Source of the DNA: Polyangiaceae bacterium
Lineage (GTDB): Bacteria; Myxococcota_A; Polyangia; Polyangiales; Polyangiaceae
Assembly (NCBI GenBank): GCA_041389725.1
Contig: JAWKRG010000002.1
Location: 434,001-498,000, forward strand
Reading direction: 5' to 3'
DNA: 64,000 bases
Shown here: positions 41,725 to 50,165 of the stretch, piece after piece
How the letters are laid out: each line of letters opens with the position of its first letter
Numbering within the stretch: the first letter of the stretch is position 1
The notes under the pieces: generated by a model
Databases searched by the model: none
What the model saw: the letters and a program-made list of their open reading frames with translations, nothing else
What the model was told of the DNA's origin: nothing
Program-made: the position numbers and the translations under genes

Positions 41725-43859
41725 CGTAGGCCCTCCCCACCGACGTACTCGTCTTCCCAGTCTTCGCCGTCGAAGGGCCAGTACTCCTCGTCATCCTGGA
41801 GATAGCGCTGGGCATCCAAGGAATCCACGATCGTCTGCGGCAGCAGGCCCTGCGACAAGGCCTCGACTTCAAGCTCCAAGGCGCGCTTGCGACCCAGCAC
41901 GGTCTCCACCTTCCCCAGCCGGGCACGCCTCAATAGCCGCGAGAGTCGGCGATCGAGTCGCGTGAGAGCGTCCTTGGCCAGCGCAAGCTGTTGCGCCTCC
42001 ACGGCAACGCGGAGCTTCTCCGCGCTTTCGTAGAGCTCAACCGCACGTTCGCGGTCTTTGCGGATCACCTCGGCCAAGTCCGTGTCTGTCGTGGCCTTGC
42101 CGGCCGCGGCGCCAGCGGCGGGGGCGGTCACCGCTCGTGCGGCGCGGGCGCGGATTTCCAGTGCCTCGACCTGCTTGCCGAGGGATTCGATCTCACCCTT
42201 TTGGGCTTTGCCGCTACGCTCTGCTTCGCGAAGCAGGCGCTTCACTTCTGCAAGCTGCGACTCGATGCGCACGACCTTGTCCACCGGCGACTCCGCCAAG
42301 GACCCTTTGGCTTGGGGCCGAACGGACTTGGGTGTCGCCAAGCGTCTGGATGCTTCGTCGAGCTCACCCAAGGCACCGCGCAAGCCGGAGAGCTGATGCT
42401 CGAGCTGGGCATGGCGCTGGGACGCGCGTCCGTAGCTGGCGTCCACCCGCAGCAACGCGCCCAGGGTCCGCACCACGTTGGCATCACCCCCCACTCCGCT
42501 CGCCGCGGGGTCGGCACCGGTGCGCACCGCCTCCACCATGCGCTGCATGGCCTTGTCGTCCTTGATGACCCGCCGAGCCGCATCCCGCACGGGCTCGTAG
42601 CGCTTCAAGAATTCAGCCAGCTTCGCGTCGGCGTTGAGGAAGCGACACATCGCCAGATCGAGATAGGCGTCGAAGACCCAGGCTTCATCCTCGTAGGGAT
42701 GATGGCTGTTGAGTGCGCGCAACTCGTCCATCAAGTCTCGCGATCCCTCGTAGTCCTTGGCTTCGTAGCGCGTCGTAGCCGCCTCGTAGAGCGCTTCGGG
42801 CAGGTGATCCGAGTCGCGCGGAACGAGGTAGTAGTAGTAGCGCGCGTCGTCGAAGCGGAACTGCTCGTGCGCCACGCGGCCGAGCGCGAGGCGCGAGAGA
42901 TCACGCACCCGGAAGAAGTCGCTGCCACCGAAAAGCGGAGCCTGTTTGGGCGTCAGCTTGGGGTCAGCCACCTTGCAGAACAAGTTCTCGCCCTTCTTGA
43001 AGGCACCCCGCTCGACTTCGAGCATGCCGGACAAGTACGTCGCCTGCGCCCAGAAGCGCGAGCGTGGCGTCACACGCGCGAGTTCAGCGAGGGCCTCGTT
43101 GCGGCGTCCTCGCTTCTCGTGGGTACGGCCGCGGAGGTAGGCGACATCTGCTCGCATCTCCTCGGGCGCTCCCTCGCCGACCTTCGCCAGGTCTCCGAGG
43201 ATTGCTTCGGGCTGTTCGCTCTCCAGGCCAAAGTCCACCAGGCTGCGAACCGCCCGGCGGTACCAGACGTCGCTCTGGCTGCCTGAAAGCAGGGGAGCCA
43301 GGTAGCCGCGTGCCGGCTTGATCGCTCCCGCGCGCCCGAGCGAGTCTCCCAGAAGGAACATGGCATTGCGCCCCTCCTCGGTAGCGGCGAAAGGCGTGAA
43401 GCGGGGCGACTCGATCAGATAGACCAGATCCCCAATCGCCTCGTCGCGACGGCCGTCGGCGAGCTTCTCCTCGACCTTGGACAGCTCTTCGCGAATGCGC
43501 CCGCGACTCAAGGGTGCCGTCGCTGCAAGACGGCGGCGCGCCAGCGCTTTCTGATAGGCCTGAACCCCTGCGTTCAAGGTGTCCGGCTTGCCCGGGTCGT
43601 TGACCTCTTTGGCGTCGTTGCTCTTCGTCGCTTCCGCTGCTGGCTCTGGCTCGGACGAAGCAGTCGTCGTCTCTGCGCCCGGCGTCGGGGGTGCGGCGGG
43701 CGCCGGAGGCGTCGCTGCTTCAGCGTACGGGCTATCCGACGCCGCTGCCGGGGGCTTCTCCCCCTTGGCCTTCGGCTTCTGCGCGTGCGCGCCAGCGGAC
43801 AGCAACGCAACTGCAATGGCCAGCGCCGAGCTGAAAGTCGCGCGACGGAACTCCCTCAT
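41721..43859 (-). CDS. gltC: Periplasmic helical repeat protein, GltC-like
   Basis: 712 residues from ATG 43859, overlapping the upstream stop as ATGA. Signal peptide (SALAIAVALLSAGAHAQKPK), a long Pro/Ala/Glu linker, then TPR-type helices (KVEEKLADGRRDEAIGDLVY, RTHEKRGRRNEALAELARV, ARYYYYLVPRDSDHLPEALY) and coiled-coil segments (QLAEVKRLLREAERSGKAQK). The acidic, aromatic end (DDEEYWPFDGEDWEDEYVGG) matches what I recall of GltC C-termini, though I could not check it. GltC is a periplasmic component of the Myxococcus gliding complex that lies beside barrel proteins GltA/GltB; here a barrel gene of the same kind is 1.4 kb upstream on the same strand. Function in motility is inferred. Confidence 0.78.
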   Translation of the reverse strand: MREFRRATFSSALAIAVALLSAGAHAQKPKAKGEKPPAAASDSPYAEAATPPAPAAPPTPGAETTTASSEPEPAAEATKSNDAKEVNDPGKPDTLNAGVQAYQKALARRRLAATAPLSRGRIREELSKVEEKLADGRRDEAIGDLVYLIESPRFTPFAATEEGRNAMFLLGDSLGRAGAIKPARGYLAPLLSGSQSDVWYRRAVRSLVDFGLESEQPEAILGDLAKVGEGAPEEMRADVAYLRGRTHEKRGRRNEALAELARVTPRSRFWAQATYLSGMLEVERGAFKKGENLFCKVADPKLTPKQAPLFGGSDFFRVRDLSRLALGRVAHEQFRFDDARYYYYLVPRDSDHLPEALYEAATTRYEAKDYEGSRDLMDELRALNSHHPYEDEAWVFDAYLDLAMCRFLNADAKLAEFLKRYEPVRDAARRVIKDDKAMQRMVEAVRTGADPAASGVGGDANVVRTLGALLRVDASYGRASQRHAQLEHQLSGLRGALGELDEASRRLATPKSVRPQAKGSLAESPVDKVVRIESQLAEVKRLLREAERSGKAQKGEIESLGKQVEALEIRARAARAVTAPAAGAAAGKATTDTDLAEVIRKDRERAVELYESAEKLRVAVEAQQLALAKDALTRLDRRLSRLLRRARLGKVETVLGRKRALELEVEALSQGLLPQTIVDSLDAQRYLQDDEEYWPFDGEDWEDEYVGGEGLR

Positions 43860-44593
43860 TCGTCGACCTGTGCTCGGACTCGCACGTTCAGTTCGTATTC
43901 GCCGTCCTGATCGTCAGGGAAATCCTCTGCCATGTCGGAATCGTCCTCGATCACGATTTCCGCCTGCAGCAGCTTGCTCTCGGGCACGACGATGCTCGTC
44001 TTCGTGGCCTGCCAAGTCTGGTACTCCTTGCCTCGCGCGTCGTTGCGCTCGACCTCGATGCCCAGGATATGGTGGCCCGGTGCCACAGCGTGCTCGTAGA
44101 CGACCTTGCCATCCTCGGCGCTGAAATTGGCTGGAGCGGTGTAGACCACCCCATCGTCCAGAGTCACGAGCAGCTTGGTGATCCGCGCAGCGTCGTGGTC
44201 GTCGGTTTCGACCACGACGCGCAACTTACTCGAGAACATCGTCGTCGTGAGCGCGGCGACCCGCCCCCGCAGTGCGGCGATCTCACCGAGCAGCTTGTCG
44301 TACTCGGGCGGCGGTGGACGTGCGCCGCCATCCGGGAATTCGTTTGCCGCCGGGTTGAGCGGCGACCCGCGCACCGCCTGATTGCCCTCGGTTCGCTTGG
44401 GCGGCGGGGCGCCCAGGTCGTCTCCGGGGTCGACGCTGAGAGCAGCGTCGGCGCCCGCATCCGCGGCCACCGGTTCGGGCTCGTCCTTCTTGGCGGACTT
44501 CTCCTTCTTGGGCTGGCCCAGAGCCACCACGGCGAGCGAGACGACGGCGAGGGAAGCGAGGACCCGCGACACGGGCTTGGTAGTTCGGCTCAC
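43856..44593 (-). CDS. Secreted/periplasmic protein upstream of gltC-like gene
   Basis: 245 residues from GTG 44593, giving a tidy signal peptide (VSRTTKPVSRVLASLAVVSL, cleavage near ALGQ); GTG 44623 is the alternative. Mature protein: Lys/Asp-rich linker (PKKEKSAKKDEPEPVAADAG), a short coiled-coil (YDKLLGEIAALRGRVAALTT) and a beta-sandwich-like end (KLRVVVETDDHDAARITKLL, GHHILGIEVERNDARGKEYQ, KLLQAEIVIEDDSD). I do not recognise a family; such proteins beside GltC in myxobacterial genomes are sometimes labelled dihydrolipoamide acetyltransferase, which nothing here supports. Its stop overlaps the gltC-like start (ATGA), so it is part of that operon and probably of the same envelope complex. 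Confidence 0.7.
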   Translation of the reverse strand: MSRTTKPVSRVLASLAVVSLAVVALGQPKKEKSAKKDEPEPVAADAGADAALSVDPGDDLGAPPPKRTEGNQAVRGSPLNPAANEFPDGGARPPPPEYDKLLGEIAALRGRVAALTTTMFSSKLRVVVETDDHDAARITKLLVTLDDGVVYTAPANFSAEDGKVVYEHAVAPGHHILGIEVERNDARGKEYQTWQATKTSIVVPESKLLQAEIVIEDDSDMAEDFPDDQDGEYELNVRVRAQVDE

Positions 44594-44603
44594 GGCCCAT
44601 ACG

Positions 44604-44666
44604 TTAGCATGCTCCGACCTCACCTCGCTGCGCGAAAAGAGCTTGGATCTCCGGCGGTTGCATCAT
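44604..44666 (-). CDS. Possible 20-residue leader peptide
   Basis: ATG 44666 (or the tandem ATG 44663) is preceded by a perfect AGGAG at 44670-44674. The frame MMQPPEIQALFAQRGEVGAC ends at TAA, ten bases before the GTG of the secreted-protein gene. It could be a translated leader delivering ribosomes to that gene or a short real peptide. Evidence is the ribosome-binding site and position only. Confidence 0.3.
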   Translation of the reverse strand: MMQPPEIQALFAQRGEVGAC

Positions 44667-44681
44667 GTGCTCCTCGGGGCT

Positions 44682-44709
44682 GCCCGGCTGGACTCTTGTC
44701 GAGCCGGGC
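44682..44709 (-). terminator. Hairpin downstream of the Met-sulfoxide reductase gene
   Basis: GCCCGGCT (44682-44689) pairs perfectly with AGCCGGGC (44702-44709) around a 12-base loop, 28 bases past the msrC stop on the minus strand. No U-run follows, so it may be a factor-dependent terminator or a leader structure of the genes downstream. Confidence 0.35.
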
Positions 44710-44736
44710 TCCGAAGAACATTCGTGTCCAGCCAGG

Positions 44737-45243
44737 CTAGAGCAGCGCTTGCGTCGCGAAGCGTTCTGCCAAATCCGACGCGATGACCCCCAACTGCGCC
44801 TCATCGACCTCAGTGAAAGCCGCAGGCTGGTCCGAGTCCACGTCCAACACGCCGAGTACGCGCCCGTTGGCAGTCACCAAGGGCACCACGATCTCGGAGC
44901 GAGTGGTGGCGGCACAGGCGATATGGCCGGGGAAGGTTGCGACGTCTGCGACGCGCTGGGTACGCCGACTCGAAGCGGCTGCTCCACACACGCCGCGATC
45001 CAGTCGAATCCTCGTGCAGCCATGGCCCCCTTGGTAAGGACCGATGACGAGTTCGTCGGGACGCGCGAGGCGATAGACGCCGGTCCAGTCGTAGTGGTCG
45101 AAGGCGCCGTGCAGCTCTGCCACCACGGTCGCCAGGGCGGCAATCCAATCGTCCTCACCGTCGAGCAGAGCGGCGATACGTTCGCGTACCTGCTCGTACT
45201 CGCGCTGCCGTTCCGCGTCGGACGCTGTCGCCGGCAGCCTCAA
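44737..45243 (-). CDS. msrC: Free methionine-(R)-sulfoxide reductase (fRMsr, GAF domain)
   Basis: Repairs free Met-R-sulfoxide in the cytoplasm. 168 residues; the GAF fold is clear (WTGVYRLARPDELVIGPYQG, SEIVVPLVTANGRVLGVLDV). All three catalytic cysteines of the family are in place: Cys76 (GHGCTRI), Cys86 (RGVCGAAA) and Cys110 (FPGHIACAA). The start is TTG 45243, decided by GAGG seven bases upstream, which overlaps the stop of the barrel gene; no other suitable start exists before the domain. Placement between a GltA/B-like barrel and the secreted protein makes it part of the same transcript, an odd partner for the envelope genes. Confidence 0.9.
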   Translation of the reverse strand: MRLPATASDAERQREYEQVRERIAALLDGEDDWIAALATVVAELHGAFDHYDWTGVYRLARPDELVIGPYQGGHGCTRIRLDRGVCGAAASSRRTQRVADVATFPGHIACAATTRSEIVVPLVTANGRVLGVLDVDSDQPAAFTEVDEAQLGVIASDLAERFATQALL

Positions 45244-45252
45244 TTCCGCGCC

Positions 45253-45945
45253 TCAGCTCTTGAACGGAATGAACAGGCTGAGGCCACCCATCAGCGACAC
45301 GTCGTTGACGACCTTGTCGACGCCAAGGGGCGCCCGGTGGTTTCGCACGTGGTCGCGCGCGTCCAAGCGCAACGCCAACCAATCCAGCAAATAAAACTTC
45401 AACCCGAAACCGCCGGACCCAGTGATGCCGAGCCCACCCGAGGACGAAGTGTCGGTCGCGCCAGCGCCCATGGCCAGGTAGAAATCGAAGCGGCTGATGC
45501 CCCCGCCGAGCCAACGGACTTTGCCGTAGGCGAGCGACCAGATCAGGTGCCCCAGGAACAGTTGCACGTCCTCTTCGGGCGACTCGACGAAGGCCACCAA
45601 GCCTTGTTGGCGGTCGATGATCGCTTGCAGCAGTCCGTAGCTCTGTTTGGTGCGGAAGTAGGAAGCTTCGAGCCCCAGGTACTCACTGAAATGAAAGGTG
45701 TACGCACCGCCATAGACCGGTGCGCCATCCGAGATGTCCCCGGCATACCAGCCGCCCATCGGCGAGAGTTCGTGACGGAGTGCCTTCTTGAACAAACGCG
45801 GGGTGACGCCACGATAGGCGCGGCGACCCACGAGCTGCTCTTTGAGCGCCTCGTCGACGCACTGTCCCGAGGCGGTCGCGGGCAAACCCGCCACCAGCAG
45901 GGCGACACAAACGGCCAGTAGGAGGGCGCGTGATCGAGAAACCAA
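45253..45945 (-). CDS. Outer-membrane beta-barrel protein, myxobacterial GltA/GltB-type
   Basis: 230 residues from TTG 45945; no ATG or GTG is available in frame at the signal peptide (LLLAVCVALLVAGLPATASG, cleavage near SGQC). The early segment RLFKKALRHELSPMGGWYAG and YTFHFSEYLGLEASYF resemble the outer-membrane beta-barrel domain that includes GltA and GltB of the Myxococcus gliding machinery. Alternating strands follow (LAYGKVRWLGGGISRFDFYL, GGFGLKFYLLDWLALRLDAR) and it ends LSLFIPFKS with the aromatic-rich terminal strand. With the GltC-like gene downstream it recreates the gltA/B-gltC neighbourhood. Role in motility is inferred; barrel assignment is firm. Confidence 0.82.
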   Translation of the reverse strand: MVSRSRALLLAVCVALLVAGLPATASGQCVDEALKEQLVGRRAYRGVTPRLFKKALRHELSPMGGWYAGDISDGAPVYGGAYTFHFSEYLGLEASYFRTKQSYGLLQAIIDRQQGLVAFVESPEEDVQLFLGHLIWSLAYGKVRWLGGGISRFDFYLAMGAGATDTSSSGGLGITGSGGFGLKFYLLDWLALRLDARDHVRNHRAPLGVDKVVNDVSLMGGLSLFIPFKS

Positions 45946-46022
45946 ACCGCCCCGTCGGATATCACAGGATGAAGCGAAGCGGTTCGGTTTATCCTCTACG
46001 ACAGCTGGGAGGCCGGAATTTC

Positions 46023-47375
46023 ATGGGTCGACGTAGACGTCTGGGCTGGTGCCTGCTGGCCGGTTTGAGCTGGGCAACGCCATCGGGCGCCCAGGCCCCC
46101 GCGCCCGGTGGCCCCGACGTCGGCTGCCCGCGGGACTCGGGCAGCGCGGTATCCGAGTTGGCGTGCGAGACCGCTCGGCAGCTAGGCGGGCTGCCGGCCG
46201 GGACCTTCGTCGTAGCCGGCCCACTGCAGTCCGATGTTCCCCTCGAGGGCGCAGACAGGTTGTCGATCCGCATCGGGCAGGTCGTCGCGGGGCGGCTTTC
46301 CTTGGAACATGCAGCCCGCCCCGCAGCCCTGGCACAAGCGCGCGGGCTTGCGAGCCATCGCGGCTGGTTGCTCCACCTCAGCCCCAAGCTGGAGCGCGGC
46401 AAGCTCAGCGTCGTCGCCGAACTTCATGCGGTGATGCGTAGCTTCTGGGACCGCGTGCGAGCCGGAAACCCAGGGCCCAGCCGACATGCATTTGCGGAGC
46501 GCGCCATCGACGCCGAGCTCCGCACGTTTCTTCCCCCGGTTCCCCTCGTCGCGCGACACATCGACCGAATCGCCACTCCCGAACCGCACCCCGTCGCAGT
46601 GGCTTGCGGTGACACGGACGGAGACGGCAGCCAGGAACTAGTGATCGTAGGCCGCCACAGAGTTCGCATCGGGCGCGCGCGCTCGGGAAAGCTGACGGAG
46701 TTGCGCTCTCTGGCGTGGAGCGATCTGTCAGTCCTATCACGCAGCCCTTTGCGGGAACCCATCGCATCAGCGGCGATTCGAGGGCCGGACGCCATCGACG
46801 TCGGACTGACCGACCGCCTCGACGGCGTCCGCCTGGACGCGAGCGGCAAGATCCTCGCGCGCTTCGGGCGCAAGCTGCCCTGGGGCGGAGGCGGCTGCGC
46901 CCACGTTGTCGGACTCTCCGTGCAGCCCAAGATCGAAGCATGTACGCCGACGGATCCACCTCCCCCGGCTGCGTCGCCGCCACGCGCTGCAGACGCCCTT
47001 GCTGGAGCAACGATCGCGTCGCCAACGGGTGCGCTGCGCGCCGTTCGCGCGGCACGGCGGGCCAACGAAAGCACGGTCGACCTGTTCGACGGCAGTGGAC
47101 GTATGGCGCAAGCGCCGAGACTCGGTGCCCAGTTGGCGATCGCCGATCTCGACGGCGACGGCCAACCGGAGCTGCTGGGTGCTGCCGACACCCTGAACCC
47201 GACTGCCGACGCACTGATAGTGCAGACTTGGCAAGCCGATGGCACCCTGTCCGAACGCTTCCGCATCGCCGTGCCAAGTGGCGTGTTTGCGATCGGCGTG
47301 TGTGCCTCGGAGTCGACGGATGCGATGAAACCCATCGTCGTCGCGACCAACGGGTCCACGTGGATCGTGCGCTGA
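46023..47375 (+). CDS. Secreted protein with FG-GAP/VCBS repeats
   Basis: 450 residues from ATG 46023, with GGAGG upstream; a longer frame from 45930 would run through the divergent barrel gene's start. Signal peptide (LGWCLLAGLSWATPSGAQAP). The N-terminal ~180 residues form an alpha/beta domain (GQVVAGRLSLEHAARPAALA, LHLSPKLERGKLSVVAELHA) without a known name. Two calcium-binding VCBS/FG-GAP motifs follow (GDTDGDGSQELVIVGRHRV and DLDGDGQPELLGAAD), blades of a partial beta-propeller. Its TGA shares one base with the next ATG (TGATG), so it is coupled to a solute-binding protein. Probably exported; function unknown. Confidence 0.75.
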   Translation: MGRRRRLGWCLLAGLSWATPSGAQAPAPGGPDVGCPRDSGSAVSELACETARQLGGLPAGTFVVAGPLQSDVPLEGADRLSIRIGQVVAGRLSLEHAARPAALAQARGLASHRGWLLHLSPKLERGKLSVVAELHAVMRSFWDRVRAGNPGPSRHAFAERAIDAELRTFLPPVPLVARHIDRIATPEPHPVAVACGDTDGDGSQELVIVGRHRVRIGRARSGKLTELRSLAWSDLSVLSRSPLREPIASAAIRGPDAIDVGLTDRLDGVRLDASGKILARFGRKLPWGGGGCAHVVGLSVQPKIEACTPTDPPPPAASPPRAADALAGATIASPTGALRAVRAARRANESTVDLFDGSGRMAQAPRLGAQLAIADLDGDGQPELLGAADTLNPTADALIVQTWQADGTLSERFRIAVPSGVFAIGVCASESTDAMKPIVVATNGSTWIVR

Positions 47376-48673
47376 TGTTTTCGCGTCGCAGTTTTCTGCT
47401 CGCCACCACGGCTGCCACCACCGCATCGGCACTGGGTCGAACGCCCTTCGGCGGCGTCCTGCGACTCGCGCTGCCATGGCCCGTCTCCCAGCTCGATCCT
47501 CACGGGCTGGACGACGCTGCCAGCTCGCTGTTCGGCCCCTTCATCGCCGACTCGCTGTTTGCCAGCGACGACCAGGGCCGTGTCTATCCAGCCTTGGCAG
47601 ACGGGATGCCCGAAGCCGTGGGCAAGGACCTACGCGTCCGGCTGCGTCCGAATCTGCTGAGCGCCCGCGGGCGCCCTGTCGAGGCCCGCGACGTCCTGTA
47701 CTCGCTCGAACGTGCCAGCGTGCGAGCAGGCGCAGGCCCCTTGGCGCCCCTCGCTCCATTTCGTCTTGACCCCGAAGACGCACGAGCGGTGCGCCTGCGT
47801 CGCGTGGCCCCGGAAGAAGCCGCGAAACGCCTCGCTAGCCCGGTGTGCGCCATCCTGCCGCGGGGGTATTCGGCGACGGCGCCAGACGGGACCGGAGCAT
47901 TCCGCGCGGACGTGCAGCGCAGCGGACTGGTGCTCCGGCGGAACGTGTCGGCGGCCCGCGGGGCCGCGTACCTCGAGCGCATCGAAGTCCGTGCGGCCAG
48001 CGACTTGAGTGAGTCGCTGCGTGCCTTCGAGGCGGGCGAAACCGACATGTCATGGCTGGGGCAGTTCTTGCACAAGCCTCGCGCCGACGCGCAAAAGCTC
48101 GCCGCGGGCAGCTTCGGCTGGGTCGTTCTCTTTACGGGCGACGACGCCGGGAACTGGGGCGCCCCCGGCATCGCACAGTCGCTAGTGGACGCCGTGGTTC
48201 CGAGCCAGCTGACGCATCTCGGCATCCAGCCCGAAGGCAGCGCCACCGCGCGCGGAGCCCTGTGGGGCGGCGAACCGGCAGAAATCCTCGCCCCAGAAGA
48301 CGCGCCCCAACTGATCGCCGTCGCACGCCAGCTAGCAAGCGTCTTGGCGCGACCTGGGCACGAGCTACGCGCCGCGCCGCGACCGCGGCCCGAACTCGAC
48401 TACCGCATCCGGACGCGTCGATTCGCACTGCGCGTAGGCTTCGTGCGACGCGTGGCCCCGGGCTCCGAAGGAGCCCTGTGGTCCTTGCTCGCCGCCATCT
48501 CACCGGAGCTGGCGCGCACGCCCCCGGTCGCCACGGGCTCTTCCCTGCGCGGCCTGACCCGATCCCAGCGCGCCGGGGTCGTCGGCGGCGTCGACATCAC
48601 CGGCGCGTTCACCAGCGAGCTGCAGGGAGTGAATCAGTGGGACTTGGGCGCGGTGTTCCGTCGCAAGCCGTAG
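47375..48673 (+). CDS. Tat-exported solute-binding protein (SBP family 5-like)
   Basis: 432 residues from ATG 47375. A twin-arginine signal (FSRRSFLLATTAATTASA) precedes a family 5 extracellular solute-binding pattern (LRLALPWPVSQLDPHGLDD, GRVYPALADGMPEAVGKDLR, RLRPNLLSARGRPVEARDVL, YSLERASV), typical of peptide/nickel ABC transporter receptors. The later half is divergent and rather short. No permease or ATPase gene lies nearby, so it may deliver ligand to a distant transporter or act as a sensor. Coupled by TGATG to the VCBS-repeat gene. Its last 40 bases overlap the convergent DUF2752 gene. Confidence 0.78.
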   Translation: MFSRRSFLLATTAATTASALGRTPFGGVLRLALPWPVSQLDPHGLDDAASSLFGPFIADSLFASDDQGRVYPALADGMPEAVGKDLRVRLRPNLLSARGRPVEARDVLYSLERASVRAGAGPLAPLAPFRLDPEDARAVRLRRVAPEEAAKRLASPVCAILPRGYSATAPDGTGAFRADVQRSGLVLRRNVSAARGAAYLERIEVRAASDLSESLRAFEAGETDMSWLGQFLHKPRADAQKLAAGSFGWVVLFTGDDAGNWGAPGIAQSLVDAVVPSQLTHLGIQPEGSATARGALWGGEPAEILAPEDAPQLIAVARQLASVLARPGHELRAAPRPRPELDYRIRTRRFALRVGFVRRVAPGSEGALWSLLAAISPELARTPPVATGSSLRGLTRSQRAGVVGGVDITGAFTSELQGVNQWDLGAVFRRKP

Positions 48674-49065
48674 CGTTGCCACGCGGCTAGCAGCGTCATC
48701 GCCGCCGAGCCCAACGCGCCTAGCCAAAAGGTCCCGTAGATCCACAGGGATCCGCGGTGATACTGGAGTGCTTGCGCTACATCCCCGTGGCTGATGGCGC
48801 TGAACGCCCGAGTGAGTCCGCAGGTTGGACAGGGGCGGCCAAACAGCTCGCGATAGGCGCAGGTGGGCCACAGCACGATGCTGCCGCTCTCGATCGCCTG
48901 GGGCGTGACCAGAAATGAGACCAGTAGGCTTCCCCCGAGGGTCGCCAAGGCGATGCCGAAGGCCAGCATGCGCAGGACTGCGTCGCGCCGAGCGTGGGCC
49001 TGCAAATCGCCGAGGGGCTGCTTCAAAGCGAGGCTAGTGTGCATCAGTCGCGACGTGCGGTCCAC
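48634..49065 (-). CDS. DUF2752 membrane protein
   Basis: 143 residues from GTG 49065 (AGGT upstream); ATG 49044 is an alternative. Two to three membrane helices (LAFGIALATLGGSLLVSFLV, WIYGTFWLGALGSAAMTLLA) surround the hallmark FGRPCPTCGLTRAFSAISHG, the CPxCGxTR motif of DUF2752. The family is widespread in bacteria and has no established activity; the Cys pair suggests metal or disulfide chemistry at the membrane surface. Its 3' end overlaps the convergent solute-binding protein gene by 40 bases. Confidence 0.85.
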   Translation of the reverse strand: MDRTSRLMHTSLALKQPLGDLQAHARRDAVLRMLAFGIALATLGGSLLVSFLVTPQAIESGSIVLWPTCAYRELFGRPCPTCGLTRAFSAISHGDVAQALQYHRGSLWIYGTFWLGALGSAAMTLLAAWQRYGLRRNTAPKSH

Positions 49066-49108
49066 GCTACCTGAATCGGGCCCCTTGCCATCCCACGGCG
49101 GGGGCGCG

Positions 49109-49972
49109 CTACAGCAGAAGTCGCACCAAGTCCGCTCGCGAGTCTGCGCCGACCTTGTTCAAGATGTTCGAAAGGTGAAAGCGAGCTGTCCGCACCGTGA
49201 TGCCCAGCAACTCCGCGATCTCCTCCATGCTGCGCCCTAGCAGCAACACGTCCAGCACGTCCTGCTCCCGGCGGGACAGCTTCGCCTCCTTCACGGTCCG
49301 ATGCAGTCGCTCGCGCACCACGCGACTCACCTGGGATTCATCGAGGGGCACTCCGCACACGAGGGCTCGCGTCTTGGACAGCTTCTGTGCATGCATCACC
49401 CAAAGTGGACGCTGCCCCGAGAGCACCCCCGTCGCCTGCCGCCGCCCCCCACGCAGTTCCACCGCCGGACAGCCCACGCACGGCTCCTCGCGCTCCGCGA
49501 AGCTCGCGTAACAACGCAGACCAACGGTCGGCAGGCGTCGCCCAGCCGCGTGAACGGCCACGAGCTTGCCGAAGTTGAGCTCGGTGCTGAGCACCTCGTA
49601 ACCGTTGGGCCGCGTTCGCTCTGGCCCAACACTCAGGTGCGCGAGCGTCAGCACCACCCGCCCAGCGAGCAGCCGCACCGTGAAGGTCAGGCGCCGCACC
49701 GGCGGCCGGCGGATGCGAAGGTGAAAGGTCTGAGCCTGCCCTTTCTCGGCCGCTCGCATCGCACGCTTGAGTTCCCGTCCCGGACGACGAGACAGCACTC
49801 GCAGGACTTCTTGATCTAGCTCATGAGCGGCCAAGACCTTGAGCAAGGCTGGGCTGCTCACGCGTAGCTTTCCGGAGCGATCGAGCTCGGCCTGCGGCCC
49901 CCTCAGACTGACCGTTCTCCTCTGGCCCCCAGAGCGGGCATTCGTGCGCGCACCGCGCAGCGATCGTTTCAT
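49109..49972 (-). CDS. LuxR/NarL-type HTH regulator with unusual N-terminal sensor
   Basis: 287 residues from ATG 49972. The C-terminal ~65 residues are a GerE/LuxR helix-turn-helix (LSRREQDVLDVLLLGRSMEE, VRTARFHLSNILNKVGADSR). There is no receiver domain; the N-terminal 220 residues are basic and include a PAS-like half (RLTFTVRLLAGRVVLTLAHL) and a cysteine cluster (GLRCYASFAEREEPCVGCPA) that could bind metal or sense redox state. It is divergent from glutathione reductase, and the shared 193-bp gap carries a hairpin, so redox regulation of that gene is a reasonable guess. Confidence 0.82.
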   Translation of the reverse strand: MKRSLRGARTNARSGGQRRTVSLRGPQAELDRSGKLRVSSPALLKVLAAHELDQEVLRVLSRRPGRELKRAMRAAEKGQAQTFHLRIRRPPVRRLTFTVRLLAGRVVLTLAHLSVGPERTRPNGYEVLSTELNFGKLVAVHAAGRRLPTVGLRCYASFAEREEPCVGCPAVELRGGRRQATGVLSGQRPLWVMHAQKLSKTRALVCGVPLDESQVSRVVRERLHRTVKEAKLSRREQDVLDVLLLGRSMEEIAELLGITVRTARFHLSNILNKVGADSRADLVRLLL

Positions 49973-50088
49973 CTGTAGTTGCTATGTTGCGAATCCCCCT
50001 CACCTCCATCCTTACGACTCTGGTCCGCGTGCCTTGAGCGCACAACTGGCGTGGATGACAGGGGGGCGCCTCGGAGAGGGGCAAAAAC

Positions 50089-50114
50089 GCCGAGAATTTG
50101 CTGGTTCTCTCGGC
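50089..50114. promoter_or_regulatory. Inverted repeat in the luxR-type/gorA divergent gap
   Basis: GCCGAGA (50089-50095) and TCTCGGC (50108-50114) form a perfect 7-bp inverted repeat around 12 bases, placed about 50 bases before the gorA start. It may be an operator for the divergent LuxR-type protein. The rest of the 193-bp gap has no recognisable promoter. Confidence 0.35.
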
Positions 50115-50165
50115 GACAAAAACTCGCGAAGACGCACTGCCGTCCGACTCGCCTACACTCGGCGC

